Shown here: positions 19,784 to 30,599 of the stretch, in pieces | How the letters are laid out: the number at the start of each line of letters is the position of its first letter | Position numbering within the stretch: the first letter of the stretch is position 1 | Notes under the pieces: model-generated | Seen by the model: the letters and a program-made list of their open reading frames with translations, nothing else | Told to the model about the DNA's origin: nothing | The model's database searches: none | Assembly: GCF_003946605.1 (NCBI RefSeq) | Contig: NZ_RHOQ01000001.1 | Coordinates: forward strand, 496,001-560,000 | Source of the DNA: Companilactobacillus baiquanensis | Lineage (GTDB): Bacteria > Bacillota > Bacilli > Lactobacillales > Lactobacillaceae | Direction: 5' to 3' | DNA: 64,000 nucleotides | Program-made: the position numbers and the translations under genes

Positions 19784-19797
19784 AGATAAGTTCTCCT

Positions 19798-21018
19798 TTA
19801 TTTGTTGTTACGACGTTTAAAAATTGGTGGTGTTGAGTCATCATCATCGTCATTCAAATCAATTGTTTCTGGTTTTTGGAAAATTTCAAATTCGCCTTTT
19901 TCGCCAGATACATTGTTTGACTTAGTTTCACGATTGATATCCCAATCTGCCAATGGGTCACCCTTTGTTTGTGGCAAAGGTTGAACGCTTGATTTTGTAT
20001 TGTTATTTAAAGTAGCAGCTTTGTTATTTAAATTAGGCATCTTAGCGTTCTTCTTAGAATCTTCACTCTCAACACCAGTAGCAATAACTGTGATCTTCAC
20101 TTGATCACCAAGTGTTTCATCCATTGATGTACCAAAGATGATATTTACATCTGAAGTTGCTTGATCTGAAACGATTTGAGCAGCTTCTTGGGCTTCATAA
20201 AGTGATAGATCCGTTCCACCAGTGATATTAAGAAGCACTTGTTTAGCACCATCAATTGAAACTTCTAATAATGGTGATGAGATAGCCTTATTTGTAGCTT
20301 CAGTGATTCTATTTTCACCATTTGCTGTACCAATACCCATAAGAGCAGAACCTTGATCAGACATAATAGTTTTAACATCAGCAAAGTCCAAGTTAACATA
20401 ACCAGGTGATGTAATAAGGTCAGAAATACTTTGAACACCTTGACGTAATACATCATCAGCAATACTGAAAGCTTCACTCATTGGTGTCTTCTTATCAACA
20501 ACTTCAAGTAATTTACTATTAGAAATAATAACCAAAGTATCAACATCTTTTTTAAGTTCTGTAATACCATCGGCTGCAAAACGTGAACGCTTTGAACCTT
20601 CAAATGCAAACGGACGAGTAACAACACCAACTGTTAATGCGCCGCTTTCTTTAGCAATATTAGCTACGATTGGGGCTGCACCAGTACCAGTACCGCCACC
20701 CATTCCGGCAGTGATAAAGATCATATCAGCGCCTTCAAGAGCCTCTTTAAGTGCTTCTTCACTCTCTTGAGCAGCTTTTTGACCGATCTCTGGATTTGAA
20801 CCAGCACCTAAACCTCTTGTTAATTTAGGTCCCAATTGAATTTTTGTTTCAGCTTTAGAACTTTCTAAGGCTTGAACATCAGTATTTGCAGCAATAAACT
20901 GAACACCTTTGATTCCTGTGTCTACCATTCGGTTAACAGCGTTGCCACCGGCACCACCTACACCAATAACTTTTATTACTGCTCCCATGTTGTTGTTTGA
21001 GTCTAAAGAATATTCCAT
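19798..21018 (-). CDS. ftsZ: Cell-division GTPase FtsZ
   Basis: Tubulin homologue that polymerises into the Z ring. The 406-residue protein carries the GTP-binding signature [12 protein letters not shown], the N-terminal [15 protein letters not shown] and the T7 loop [12 protein letters not shown] variable linker from about 320 contains many N and S residues. The end is a basic conserved peptide ([10 protein letters not shown]) that should bind FtsA and SepF. It is preceded by a strong GGAGG and follows ftsA by 34 nt. Confidence 0.97.
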   Translation of the reverse strand: MEYSLDSNNNMGAVIKVIGVGGAGGNAVNRMVDTGIKGVQFIAANTDVQALESSKAETKIQLGPKLTRGLGAGSNPEIGQKAAQESEEALKEALEGADMIFITAGMGGGTGTGAAPIVANIAKESGALTVGVVTRPFAFEGSKRSRFAADGITELKKDVDTLVIISNSKLLEVVDKKTPMSEAFSIADDVLRQGVQSISDLITSPGYVNLDFADVKTIMSDQGSALMGIGTANGENRITEATNKAISSPLLEVSIDGAKQVLLNITGGTDLSLYEAQEAAQIVSDQATSDVNIIFGTSMDETLGDQVKITVIATGVESEDSKKNAKMPNLNNKAATLNNNTKSSVQPLPQTKGDPLADWDINRETKSNNVSGEKGEFEIFQKPETIDLNDDDDDSTPPIFKRRNNK

Positions 21019-21052
21019 TAAGGAGTTCCTCCTGTTTAATTTATCTTAGTTT

Positions 21053-22393
21053 TTAATCAAAAAATTTACTCCAGAAATCTCTAAACTTATCCATTCCCTT
21101 GCGCTTTTTAGCTTTTGGAGTGTTAGATTTTTCAATTTCATCTGGTATTTTTTTATTTGTTGGTTCTGGTTCAACGACCTGTTTGGCTTTTGCCACAGGT
21201 TGAGGAGTCGAATTATTTTGGTTAATTGTTGCTCCATTAACAACATTGTCAGCAATAATTCCGATATCGTTTAACCTTGAAGCATAGGTCACCAATCCTA
21301 AGCCTAACGCATAAGAAGGATGACGCATTCCCATTTGGGAAGGCACATAGCTTCTGACCTTCACACCAAAGACTTTTCTTGCAAGTTCTTCAATATTAGG
21401 GGTAGCAGCAACGCCACCTGTTAGAACTATTCCTCCTGGCAATGATAAAGCGCCAGAATTTTCTAATGGACTCTTTAATCTATTAAATATTTGCTCTAAA
21501 CGAGCTTCAATTATTTCTGAAATATATTGTTCTGAAATTTGTTCTGGATCAGATTTTCCAACTACTTCTACACTGATAGTTTCATCAGATGAAGTTTCAT
21601 CAGGATCGGCATTTCCATAGTAAACTTTTAGTTGATCTGCATTTTCAACGGTAGTATTCAAAACTACTGATATATCATGTGTAACATAATGTCCACCTTC
21701 AAAATCAACCGTTGATAATTTTAAGTTGTAATCATGAACAACAGAGGCAGTAGTTTGACCTGCTCCCATATCAATGATCACTGAACCAAAACCACTTTCA
21801 CCATCATTCAAAACTACTTGGCTAAGTGCCATTGGAGAAATAACCTTATGAACAATGTTCAATCCGGCTAATTGAATGGCTTTTTTGGTATTATGGACAA
21901 TTGTTTTCGGTGCAGTGTAAATGATACCTTTCATTTCTAAACGAACACCGATCATCCCGCGAGGATCCTTAATATTATTAAATCCATCAACAGAAAACTG
22001 TCTGGGAATTAAAGATACTACTTCGCGTTCACTAGGTAAGTTTTGTACCATAGCTGCTGCCATAACTTGTCTTACATCGTTCTCAGTAATTTCTTTTGAT
22101 TCTGAACCAACGGCAATCATACCTTGGCACTTTTCAATTTGTAACATATTAGCAGAGATACCTACTACAACATCGTGGATAGTGATGTTAGCCTGCGTCT
22201 CGGCTCGCTTAACAGCTCTTTTTATTGCGCCAGCAGCTTTATCAATATCAACTATGACGCCTCGACTAACTCCTTCGGATCTTTCGCTTCCTACGCCAAC
22301 AACATTTAGCTTGTCATCTGACGATTCAGCAACCACTACTTTGATTGAACTAGTACCGATATCTAGTCCTACGAAAAACTCTGAATTGTCCAT
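21053..22393 (-). CDS. ftsA: Cell-division protein FtsA
   Basis: Actin-like ATPase that tethers FtsZ to the membrane. The 446-residue protein has the phosphate-1 motif GLDIGTSSIKV (about 9-19), a subdomain 1C region and the adenosine-binding IVLTGGVAATPN. A proline-rich linker leads to a C-terminal amphipathic membrane-targeting helix (DKFRDFWSKFFD). The ATG at 22393 has GGGAGG about 13 nt upstream, a slightly long spacing, but no better start is visible. Confidence 0.95.
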   Translation of the reverse strand: MDNSEFFVGLDIGTSSIKVVVAESSDDKLNVVGVGSERSEGVSRGVIVDIDKAAGAIKRAVKRAETQANITIHDVVVGISANMLQIEKCQGMIAVGSESKEITENDVRQVMAAAMVQNLPSEREVVSLIPRQFSVDGFNNIKDPRGMIGVRLEMKGIIYTAPKTIVHNTKKAIQLAGLNIVHKVISPMALSQVVLNDGESGFGSVIIDMGAGQTTASVVHDYNLKLSTVDFEGGHYVTHDISVVLNTTVENADQLKVYYGNADPDETSSDETISVEVVGKSDPEQISEQYISEIIEARLEQIFNRLKSPLENSGALSLPGGIVLTGGVAATPNIEELARKVFGVKVRSYVPSQMGMRHPSYALGLGLVTYASRLNDIGIIADNVVNGATINQNNSTPQPVAKAKQVVEPEPTNKKIPDEIEKSNTPKAKKRKGMDKFRDFWSKFFD

Positions 22394-22471
22394 ATATACG
22401 TGGCAGCCTCCCTTACCTAGAAAAAAATCTTTTCATTAGAAAATTTTAACACAAATATGACTATATTAAAC

Positions 22472-23173
22472 CTATTTCTTAGCTTTAAAAGGATAAGAAT
22501 ATGCACCAATTTCTAAATTAATTACACCCTTTTGCTTCATTTGTGCCGCAATTCCTGGATAATACTTCATTTTTGCTTCAACAGTCCTAATATCAGCGAC
22601 TACCTTATTACCATCATTCATATCTATTTTGATACGATATGGATTTAATTTAGTTGGAGAATTATAAAATTGAGAAACGTTTGTTCTTACATTATCAGGC
22701 AATTTCTTATAAATTTTTGAAATTTTCTTTAAACTTTTTTTAGTCTTAAATCCACTATAGATTGGATAGTTTCCAATTGGCGAATGCATTTTTTGATTTA
22801 TTATATGCCCGCCATTTATAACACGATAATAATATCCATCCTTATAAATCAAACCTAAGGTAGGAAATTCTCTAACCTTTATCACTACGTCACGTAAATT
22901 ATTTGATTTAAAAGAAACTGTTTCGATCGAAGGCAATTTTTTCTTAGTTTTATTTGCAATAGATTGATGATCGAGTAAGACATTGACCAATAAACTATTA
23001 TTATTTATCGCAGTTGCATCAATTACTTGCTGTGCTCCTAAATCATTAACACCTTCAACTGTAATATTTCTTACCTTACTAAGCGGAGAACCTAGGTAAG
23101 CGATAAATATTATCACAACAGCTAAAATTAAAATAATGCTATTTTTACCTACATTCTTCCTTTTCTTTGCCAT
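22472..23173 (-). CDS. divIB: Cell-division protein DivIB (FtsQ)
   Basis: Bitopic division protein of 233 residues: a short basic cytoplasmic tail (MAKKRKNVGK), one transmembrane helix (about 12-30), then a POTRA-type domain (VRNITVEGVNDLGAQQVI) and a beta domain. It forms a complex with FtsL and DivIC that recruits septal wall synthases. It is shorter than many DivIB proteins because the cytoplasmic tail is only about 12 residues. It lies between murG and ftsA. Confidence 0.9.
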   Translation of the reverse strand: MAKKRKNVGKNSIILILAVVIIFIAYLGSPLSKVRNITVEGVNDLGAQQVIDATAINNNSLLVNVLLDHQSIANKTKKKLPSIETVSFKSNNLRDVVIKVREFPTLGLIYKDGYYYRVINGGHIINQKMHSPIGNYPIYSGFKTKKSLKKISKIYKKLPDNVRTNVSQFYNSPTKLNPYRIKIDMNDGNKVVADIRTVEAKMKYYPGIAAQMKQKGVINLEIGAYSYPFKAKK

Positions 23174-23186
23174 AATGACTCCTCAA

Positions 23187-24293
23187 TTACTTAACTAAAG
23201 CAGTTAATACCTTGATCAATTTATCAGCTGCATCTGGTACACCGATCTCTTTTGAAGCATTGGACATCTTTACTCTAATGTCCTTACTGCTCATTATCTT
23301 ATTTACCTCTGAATAAAGCGATTCTTCGGTTAAATTATCTTCAGTGATCATGACTGCTGCACCATTTTTAGCGACTGACAAAGCATTTTTGGTTTGATGA
23401 TCATGTGTAACATACGGGCTGGGAATAAATATTGCTGGAATTCCTAATGCTGTTATTTCAGCAATACTTGTAGCACCACTTCGCCCAACGATCAAACTGA
23501 TATCTGGCAAAATTTCAGGCATATTATCAATATATGGTTGCACAGATATATTTTCCATGTTAATGGAATTAGAATCAATTTTTTTGATTACATCCTCATA
23601 GTGGACCCTACCTGTTACAAACAAAACTTGATAATCTGATTGAGAAAATTTGCTTAAAGATTCGATAGTTGTTCGATTAATAGGCGCTGCACCACGCGAT
23701 CCACCAAAGATCATAACTGTCGGCTTATCTGCTTGTAACTTATAATACTTTAAACGGTCATTTACTTTAATTTTTGCTACTTCTTGTGCTCTAGGATTAC
23801 CCGTAAAAACAATTTTTCTCTTTTCACTGAATTGATCCTGTGCCTCTTTAAAAGCAATCGCTATCTTATCGACAAAGTGTCCTAAAAATTTATTTGTAAT
23901 ACCGGCGATAGTATTTTGTTCATGGATCACTGTTGGGATATGTAATCTATGTGCTGCATAAACAACCGCACTGGAAACATAACCACCAGTACCAATCACA
24001 ACATCAGGCCGGAATTCTTTAATTATTTTTTTAGACTTGCCGACACTCGACAGGAATAATTGCATAACTTTGATATTTTCTAAAGTTAACTTACGTTTGA
24101 ATCCTTTGATCTCAATTGTTTTAAAAGGAATACCAGCATTCTTCACGATCTTGCTTTCTAGGCCTTTTTGTGTACCTACATATAAAACCTCATCAACGAG
24201 TTCTCTTTCCTTTAGACGCTTAATTAACGCCATTGCGGGATAAATATGTCCACCGGTACCGCCACCAGAAACTACTATTCGTAATTTGGTCAT
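23187..24293 (-). CDS. murG: MurG, lipid II synthase
   Basis: Glycosyltransferase (GT28) that adds GlcNAc from UDP-GlcNAc to lipid I to make lipid II at the inner membrane face. The 368-residue protein has the N-terminal glycine loop GGGTGGHIYPAMAL, the GGSRGA loop after the hinge, and the UDP-binding region SLIVGRSGATSIAEITA. The ATG overlaps the murD stop by 1 nt. Normal length, no defects. Confidence 0.96.
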   Translation of the reverse strand: MTKLRIVVSGGGTGGHIYPAMALIKRLKERELVDEVLYVGTQKGLESKIVKNAGIPFKTIEIKGFKRKLTLENIKVMQLFLSSVGKSKKIIKEFRPDVVIGTGGYVSSAVVYAAHRLHIPTVIHEQNTIAGITNKFLGHFVDKIAIAFKEAQDQFSEKRKIVFTGNPRAQEVAKIKVNDRLKYYKLQADKPTVMIFGGSRGAAPINRTTIESLSKFSQSDYQVLFVTGRVHYEDVIKKIDSNSINMENISVQPYIDNMPEILPDISLIVGRSGATSIAEITALGIPAIFIPSPYVTHDHQTKNALSVAKNGAAVMITEDNLTEESLYSEVNKIMSSKDIRVKMSNASKEIGVPDAADKLIKVLTALVK

Positions 24294-25663
24294 TATGATT
24301 CTCCTTTAAGTCCTTCGACTTCTTCGATAAATTGATCTCCACGTTGTTCAAAATTATCAAATTGATCCCAACTTGCGGCTGCAGGTGACAATAAGACAAC
24401 ATCACCTTTATCACTTTGAGAGTATGCCTCAGGTACAGCTTCTGTTAAGTTAGAAACTTTTATAATATTAGTTATATTGGCCTTTTGAGCGGCATCGACC
24501 ATTTTATCAGCGGTTTCACCATACAAGACAATATTTTTAACTTTTTCAAGTGGTTTGATCAATTCATCAAAGCCATTGCCTCGATCCAAACCGCCGGCAA
24601 TCAATGTTAATGGTTTGTCGCCAAATGCCTCTAAAGCCACTGTTGTAGCTTCGATATTAGTAGCTTTTGAGTCATTGTAAAATTTACGACCGTTAAATTC
24701 ATCTACAAATTGAATACGATGCTTAACTCCCTTGAAAGAAGTTAAGACATTGATTATATCTTCATTGCTGACGTCGAATATTTTGGCAACATTGATTGCA
24801 GCTAAAGCATTTTGAACGTTATGTTCACCAGGGATCTTTATTGCATCAATGTTCAAAATGAATTCTTTATCATAATAAATTTCATTATTTTTAACATATG
24901 CACCATGTTCTAATTCTTGTTTATCTGAAAATGGAACAACTTGTGCTTGAGTATCTTTTGCTAATTGACGCCATTCATCTTCATTCCAATTGACGATAAA
25001 GTAATCATCTTTAGTCTGATTTTTTGTTATGTGCATCTTAGCTTTAATATAATTGGCTCTTGTGCCATGAAAATCTAGATGAGTTGAATATATATTATTT
25101 AATACAGCCACGTGGGGGTGTAAGTCAATTGTTCCTTCTAGTTGAAAACTTGAAAGTTCAGTCACTACAACGTCGTTTTTAGTAGCCTTTTGAATAACCT
25201 CAGAAATAGGGATACCAATATTACCTGCATAAAAAGAATTGGTGAATTTAGGTGAGTGCGACAACATCAATTTAATTAAAGTTGTAACAGTTGTTTTACC
25301 ATTTGTTCCAGTAACACCAACCATATGTGCATCAGAGAAGCTATATGCTACTTCTGGTTCTGTAATAACAGGGATCTTTAATTCCAAAGCGTGTTGAATT
25401 AAGTCATTTGAATAAAAGATACCGGGGTTTTTTACAACATAATCGTATGATTCATCGATCAAACTAGCGTCGTTACTGCCAGTGATAACTTTAAAGCCCT
25501 GTTCCAATAATTCTTTAGCTTCCGTATTTCCTTCTAATGGATTCGAGTCGACCACAGTCACTTCTGAATTCATTTTCTTTAATAGCTTTGCTACGGCAAA
25601 ACCACTTTTGGCTAAACCTAAAACGAGAATTTTTTTATTTGAATATCTACTTTCTGATTTCAT
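24293..25663 (-). CDS. murD: UDP-N-acetylmuramoylalanine-D-glutamate ligase MurD
   Basis: Adds D-glutamate to UDP-MurNAc-L-Ala in the cytoplasm. The 456-residue Mur ligase has an N-terminal Rossmann domain (KILVLGLAKSGFAVAKLL), the ATP-binding GVTGTNGKTTVTTLI (about 113-127), FYNDSKATN in the C-terminal half and GGLDRGNGFDEL. It sits between mraY and murG with a single-base overlap to murG. Confidence 0.96.
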   Translation of the reverse strand: MKSESRYSNKKILVLGLAKSGFAVAKLLKKMNSEVTVVDSNPLEGNTEAKELLEQGFKVITGSNDASLIDESYDYVVKNPGIFYSNDLIQHALELKIPVITEPEVAYSFSDAHMVGVTGTNGKTTVTTLIKLMLSHSPKFTNSFYAGNIGIPISEVIQKATKNDVVVTELSSFQLEGTIDLHPHVAVLNNIYSTHLDFHGTRANYIKAKMHITKNQTKDDYFIVNWNEDEWRQLAKDTQAQVVPFSDKQELEHGAYVKNNEIYYDKEFILNIDAIKIPGEHNVQNALAAINVAKIFDVSNEDIINVLTSFKGVKHRIQFVDEFNGRKFYNDSKATNIEATTVALEAFGDKPLTLIAGGLDRGNGFDELIKPLEKVKNIVLYGETADKMVDAAQKANITNIIKVSNLTEAVPEAYSQSDKGDVVLLSPAAASWDQFDNFEQRGDQFIEEVEGLKGES

Positions 25664-25673
25664 GACTGACTTC

Positions 25674-26639
25674 CTATATAAATAATATTAGATAAATTCC
25701 TGAACAAACGATTCCGACGATCCAAAAAATAATATCAACTTTCCATTCATTCCATCCCATCATCTCAAAGTGATGATGAATTGGTGTCATTTTAAAAATA
25801 CGTTTATGGAAAACTTTGAATGAAAAGACTTGCAACATAACACTAGCAGTTTCCAAAACATAAACTAGTCCTATTAAAAGCAATGACCAGTAACGTCCTA
25901 ACAAAATAGCTATGGCAGCAAGACCAGCTCCTAAAGCTAATGAACCGACATCACCCATGAATATCTTTGCTGGTTTATGATTAAAAATCAAGAACGCAAG
26001 TAATCCACCGACTACTGAAAAACAAACAATAGCAATGTCTATTCTATTTTGATTCAAGGCAATTATTCCATACGTTCCATAAGAAATAGTTGCTAAACCA
26101 CCTAAAAGTCCATCTAAACCATCCGTTAGGTTAGTAGCATTTGAAAATCCAACCAGCCAAAAAATAGTAAATAAGATAAAAATTATTACTGAATCGATCG
26201 ACCAAATTCCCGGAATAGTGAAATTAAACGGCAATTGATCAGTCGCATAAACGTAGATGAAAATAAAAGCAACAATAATTTGTAAAACCAATTTTTGTAA
26301 AACTTTTAATCCCAAATTACGTTTTTTAAATACTTTAATAAAATCATCAATAAATCCGATTCCACCGTAAAGAATTATCACCAAAGTAATAATTATCAGT
26401 GAATGTGTTAATTGATTTTGCCAAGCTCCGACCCATACATTGGTGATCGCCATGGCTATGATGATCAAAAGTCCTCCCATAGTAGGAGTTCCTGACTTCT
26501 TTGCGTGCCATTTTGGCCCAACTTCACGTATCGATTGACCTTCTTTATGCGATATTAAATATCCAATAAAAAAGGGCATTAGAATTGAGACGATAGCAAA
26601 TGTGCTAACTATATCTATAATAATTTGACTTAGTTCCAT
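25674..26639 (-). CDS. mraY: Phospho-N-acetylmuramoyl-pentapeptide transferase MraY
   Basis: Ten-helix membrane enzyme (321 residues) that transfers phospho-MurNAc-pentapeptide to undecaprenyl phosphate, making lipid I. Signatures are GTPTMGGLL, NATNLTDGLDGLLGG (catalytic acidic region), KIFMGDVGSLALG and the histidine loop TPIHHHFEMMGW. A strong AAGGGGA precedes the ATG. It lies between pbp2B and murD. Confidence 0.96.
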   Translation of the reverse strand: MELSQIIIDIVSTFAIVSILMPFFIGYLISHKEGQSIREVGPKWHAKKSGTPTMGGLLIIIAMAITNVWVGAWQNQLTHSLIIITLVIILYGGIGFIDDFIKVFKKRNLGLKVLQKLVLQIIVAFIFIYVYATDQLPFNFTIPGIWSIDSVIIFILFTIFWLVGFSNATNLTDGLDGLLGGLATISYGTYGIIALNQNRIDIAIVCFSVVGGLLAFLIFNHKPAKIFMGDVGSLALGAGLAAIAILLGRYWSLLLIGLVYVLETASVMLQVFSFKVFHKRIFKMTPIHHHFEMMGWNEWKVDIIFWIVGIVCSGIYLILFI

Positions 26640-26654
26640 GTAAATCCCCTTAAC

Positions 26655-28826
26655 CTATTTATTTTTCAATGTAACTATAATTTTACCACTGTCATTTAAA
26701 ACATGACCTGACTTGAGTGATTGAGATACTACATACCCATCTCCTTTTGTCGTAACATGTTTTCCAGTAACTTCCGCAAATTTTAGAACATCATTTTTTG
26801 ACCAACCGGTTAAATCAGGCATTGTCATGGCTCCATTAGTTAATAAAACTATTCTTTGGCCAGGCATAACTTTTTCACCGCTTGCTGGTAGTTGTTGAAC
26901 AACTTTATCACCAGTACCAATGATACCTGCTTGTAGATCTAATGCTTTGATCTTCTTACTTGCATTATCAGTCGTACCATTCAAAAGACTTGGAATACTT
27001 ACATATTGACTTCCAGCAACTGTTGATTTTGTGGGTGAACTTCCTTGATTGACTAAGCGAGTAACCAAAGGATTAAAAATTTCTGATAATATTTTTTCTG
27101 GAGATTCAGTCATCTTTTGAGGCTGTTTCATCGTAATATACACAATATAATTAGGATCATCATATGGGACCATTCCCGCAACTGAGAATATATAATTATT
27201 GGTTCCACTTAGATATCCGCCACTCTCTGATGCAATTTGAGCAGTACCAGTCTTAACTCCGACCTTTACATCAGGGACATTATAAACTAAACCTGTTCCA
27301 TATTTTTTTGTAACAACTTGGCGCATGGCTTTTTTGACTTTTTTGGCTGTACTTGCTGAAATAGGATGACCGACTGTTTCTGTCTTGTAGCTCTTTTCTG
27401 TTTTCCCAGTTTCTTCATTGACAACTTTTTTAATAATTTGTGGTTTAACCATTTTCCCATTATTTGCCACGGCCGAAAATGCTTGCAACATTTGAATGGC
27501 GTTGACATTAACACTTTGACCAAAAGAAGTCATAGCTTGGTCACTAGCATGTTCATAAGAAATACTTCCTGAAACTTCACCGGGCAATTGTATACCTGTT
27601 TTTTCACCGATCTTAAATCGTTTCATATATTTCATCCAAGTATCAGAACCCATCTTTTCTTCTAAATGGACCATTCCAACATTGGACGACCTTGGAAATG
27701 CTTCAGAGATAGGAATAGATCCCCATCCAGCATCATTCCAGTCATTGATCTTTCTACTACCGACTTCAACAGAACCAGATTGATATAACTCATTGGGATC
27801 ATAATTTCCGGAATCAATAGCTGCTGATAAAGTCAATATTTTCATGACTGAACCAGGCTCGTATTGATCTTCCACTAAAGTATCACGCCAGCTATCACTC
27901 AATCCTTTACCAGTTGTAGGGTTAAAAGTCGGTCTTTGAGTAGCGGCTTCAATTTGACCAGTTTTTGCATTCATGACAACTACTTGCAAATTCTTAGGTT
28001 CATATTTTTCTTCAACGTTTTGAGCTAAGATCTCGGCATATTGTTGAATCCGGCTATTTAAAGTAAGGTAAATATTTGCCCCGTCAACAGCACTTTTTTC
28101 TACTACTTGGGAATTAGGCAATTCATTACCATTCGAGTCTTGTTTAACTATCTTTTTACCATTAGTTCCTGAGAGCATTTTATTAAAATACTTCTCGATC
28201 CCCATGACACCACTAATATTACTGTTAGCATCATTAGCATTAATAGCTTGAGTAATTCCAACTAAATTAGTGGCAAAAACGCCGTTTGGATAGGCTCTTG
28301 AAGGTAATTCAACAAATTTTATCCCAGTTAACTTTTTTGAAGCAATTTTATTCTTTATTTCAATCGACAAGTCACGTCCGGCTTGACCAAATTCGACCTG
28401 ATATTGTTTTTTATTCTTAGGATTTAAATATTTTAATGCTTCTTTTTTTGAAATAGGCAAATATTTACTCAAAACTGTTGCCACTTGAGATTTATCCTTT
28501 ACATAATCAGGTTTCCCATCTTCAGTTTTAGCAGAATGAGAAACAACCGCATAAATATTATAAATACTTGAATCTCCAGCAATCATTTCACCATTAGTAT
28601 CTAATATTTCACCACGATGCGCGTTAACTTTTGATGAATGCTCATACTTTAATTTAGTTCTTTGAGCTAAATTTACTCCGTTATATTGTTTATTTATCGC
28701 AATTGAAGTAAATCTAGTGGTTAAAGCTATAAAAAAAAGGGCAGTCACGAGCACTATGATAATTCCCACAATATAGTGATTTCGTGTTGCCTTATTTGAT
28801 AAAGCTTTTTTTATAATCCGTCTCAT
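26655..28826 (-). CDS. Septal penicillin-binding protein (class B, PASTA), PBP2B/FtsI type
   Basis: Class B transpeptidase of 723 residues that cross-links septal peptidoglycan. There is one N-terminal transmembrane helix (about 18-38), a dimerisation domain, then the transpeptidase with SxxK in PGSVMKI, SxN in RSSNVGM and KTG in GVKTGTAQ. Two PASTA domains close the protein (about 605-665 and 666-723). The start codon overlaps the ftsL stop by 4 nt (ATGA). Position after ftsL marks it as the division-specific PBP. Confidence 0.94.
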   Translation of the reverse strand: MRRIIKKALSNKATRNHYIVGIIIVLVTALFFIALTTRFTSIAINKQYNGVNLAQRTKLKYEHSSKVNAHRGEILDTNGEMIAGDSSIYNIYAVVSHSAKTEDGKPDYVKDKSQVATVLSKYLPISKKEALKYLNPKNKKQYQVEFGQAGRDLSIEIKNKIASKKLTGIKFVELPSRAYPNGVFATNLVGITQAINANDANSNISGVMGIEKYFNKMLSGTNGKKIVKQDSNGNELPNSQVVEKSAVDGANIYLTLNSRIQQYAEILAQNVEEKYEPKNLQVVVMNAKTGQIEAATQRPTFNPTTGKGLSDSWRDTLVEDQYEPGSVMKILTLSAAIDSGNYDPNELYQSGSVEVGSRKINDWNDAGWGSIPISEAFPRSSNVGMVHLEEKMGSDTWMKYMKRFKIGEKTGIQLPGEVSGSISYEHASDQAMTSFGQSVNVNAIQMLQAFSAVANNGKMVKPQIIKKVVNEETGKTEKSYKTETVGHPISASTAKKVKKAMRQVVTKKYGTGLVYNVPDVKVGVKTGTAQIASESGGYLSGTNNYIFSVAGMVPYDDPNYIVYITMKQPQKMTESPEKILSEIFNPLVTRLVNQGSSPTKSTVAGSQYVSIPSLLNGTTDNASKKIKALDLQAGIIGTGDKVVQQLPASGEKVMPGQRIVLLTNGAMTMPDLTGWSKNDVLKFAEVTGKHVTTKGDGYVVSQSLKSGHVLNDSGKIIVTLKNK

Positions 28827-29185
28827 TTTGAAACATTCCTTACATTCTTGTTACTCATTTTTAAATTATGTTCTTTAGCAAATGAAGACAGACGATCAAA
28901 GCTTGTCATCTCTGAAATTTCTTGTCGCAAATTGACATTTTCAGTACTTGCTTTATTTACTTTAGTTGTAATCTCATCTAAATTGTTTTGAGCTGCGGTC
29001 ATAGAAACATTAATGCCAACCAAAGTCACCATTAATGACAACACTAAAACACCCAAACCTACCAATAAACTAATTTCTAGTTTAGATATGGCCACTCGGC
29101 GTGATATTTTGGGTGTTGCTATCGGCTCTTGTTGAACCTCTTCATAGTTTTGTAGATTTCTAGCTGTACTCTCTCTCATTTTCAA
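28823..29185 (-). CDS. ftsL: Cell-division protein FtsL
   Basis: Bitopic protein of 120 residues: a cytoplasmic tail of about 36 residues, one transmembrane helix (LLVGLGVLVLSLMVTLVGIN), and an extracellular leucine-zipper-like coiled coil (AAQNNLDEITTKVNKASTEN). It acts with DivIB and DivIC to activate septal synthesis. FtsL is poorly conserved, so the call rests on size, topology and position between rsmH and the septal PBP. Confidence 0.88.
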   Translation of the reverse strand: MKMRESTARNLQNYEEVQQEPIATPKISRRVAISKLEISLLVGLGVLVLSLMVTLVGINVSMTAAQNNLDEITTKVNKASTENVNLRQEISEMTSFDRLSSFAKEHNLKMSNKNVRNVSK

Positions 29186-29194
29186 TTCTCCAAT

Positions 29195-30142
29195 TTAAAT
29201 CTTTTCTACAACTCGCAGCTTGGCACTATGTGCCCGATTATTTTCATCTAATTCATTTTCATTTGGTAAAATTGGTTTTCTTGTAATCATTTTTAATTCA
29301 GGTTTTAAATAGTCCGGAATAACTGGTAAGCCCTGTGGTACATCGATCTGTGACTTTTCTTTAAAAATATGTTTAACAATCCTATCTTCTTTTGATTGAA
29401 ATGTTATTACACTAATTCGACCCTTTGGTGCCAAAAGTTCAATCGCTTGTTCGAGCGATCTTTCCAGTGATCCTAATTCATCATTAACCGCAATTCTAAT
29501 AGCTTGAAAAACTCTTTTGGCCGGATGGCCTCCAGTTCTTCTTCTAGCTGCTGGAATTGCATTTTTTATAATATCTGCTAATTCTAAAGTTGATGTAATT
29601 CGATGATCTTCTCTAGTTCTTTCAATCGAACGAGCTATTTGTTTAGAAAACTTCTCATCACTATATTTATAAAAAATACTGACTAAATCACCATAATCCC
29701 AGTCGTTAACGATTTTTTCAGCGTCCAACTCTTGTCTTTGATCCATACGCATATCTAAGCGAGCTTCCTTTTTATATGAGAAGCCTCTTTGTGCATCATC
29801 AAATTGTGGTGAAGAAACTCCTAAATCGTATACCACACCATCTACGGATGTAACATTCAATTTATTTAGACTTTCTTTCATATCTTCAAAATTACTTCTG
29901 ATCAAAGTTAACTGATTGCTACCGAGAAATTCACTTTTTTTCAGATTTTCACCGGCTTCAATAGCTTTCTCATCTCGATCAAAAGCATAGACATGACTAT
30001 TACTTATCTGACTAAGTAATTCTTTAGTATGTCCACCACGACCAAAAGTTGCATCAACATAAATACCATTATCACGCGGATTAAGTTGTTCAATTGTTTC
30101 TTTTAATAAAACTGTCTTATGTTTAAATTCTTTAGAAGTCAA
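29195..30142 (-). CDS. rsmH: 16S rRNA m4C1402 methyltransferase RsmH
   Basis: SAM-dependent methyltransferase (MraW) that methylates N4 of C1402 in 16S rRNA. The 315-residue protein has the SAM motif [12 protein letters not shown], the region [22 protein letters not shown] and the C-terminal [23 protein letters not shown]. The start is TTG at 30142 and overlaps the mraZ stop by 11 nt. No better start with a Shine-Dalgarno sequence is visible, so expression is probably coupled to mraZ translation. Confidence 0.94.
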   Translation of the reverse strand: MTSKEFKHKTVLLKETIEQLNPRDNGIYVDATFGRGGHTKELLSQISNSHVYAFDRDEKAIEAGENLKKSEFLGSNQLTLIRSNFEDMKESLNKLNVTSVDGVVYDLGVSSPQFDDAQRGFSYKKEARLDMRMDQRQELDAEKIVNDWDYGDLVSIFYKYSDEKFSKQIARSIERTREDHRITSTLELADIIKNAIPAARRRTGGHPAKRVFQAIRIAVNDELGSLERSLEQAIELLAPKGRISVITFQSKEDRIVKHIFKEKSQIDVPQGLPVIPDYLKPELKMITRKPILPNENELDENNRAHSAKLRVVEKI

Positions 30143-30563
30143 AATCCGTCATTTTCTCCGATATTTCTTCAAAATTCTCTTCAGCTTGTTTGCTGAAATC
30201 ATTCCATCGAGTTTCATCCCAAATTTCAATTCGGTCAGAAACACCAACTATAACGCAATTTTTTTCCAGTTTGGAAAAATCAATTAGAGGTGCTGAAATA
30301 TTAATTCTTCCTTGCTTATCAAATTCGACTTCCGTTGCGGCCGAATAAAAAAATCTTGTAAAAGAACGAGCATCTTTTTTTGTTAAAGGTAATTTATCTA
30401 ATTGAGCTTCTAACTTATCCCATTGATTAAGGGGATATCCAAACAGGCAACCATCCATACCACGAGTAATAACAAAACTAGTACCCATTTCTTTACGGAA
30501 TTTGGCAGGCACAATAATTCGTCCTTTACTATCGATCGTGTGATGAAATTCACCCATGAACAT
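30132..30563 (-). CDS. mraZ: Transcriptional regulator MraZ
   Basis: AbrB-like DNA-binding protein and repressor of the dcw cluster in several bacteria. It is 143 residues with two MraZ domains, each with a DSKGR/DKQGR core ([27 protein letters not shown]). I start at the ATG ending at 30563, because the alternative GTG at 30572 overlaps the Shine-Dalgarno GGGGTGA. Three GTGG repeats of 10-bp period lie about 40-60 nt upstream and are its likely operator. First gene of the dcw cluster. Confidence 0.95.
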   Translation of the reverse strand: MFMGEFHHTIDSKGRIIVPAKFRKEMGTSFVITRGMDGCLFGYPLNQWDKLEAQLDKLPLTKKDARSFTRFFYSAATEVEFDKQGRINISAPLIDFSKLEKNCVIVGVSDRIEIWDETRWNDFSKQAEENFEEISEKMTDFDF

Positions 30564-30599
30564 GCCAGTCACCCCAATTCTTTAACACTACTTAATTTA

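Noticed and set aside
21921-22439. 172-codon plus-strand open frame opposite ftsA
   Set aside because: Antisense to a clearly conserved gene; Ser/Thr/Pro-rich low-complexity translation and no plausible promoter or Shine-Dalgarno sequence.
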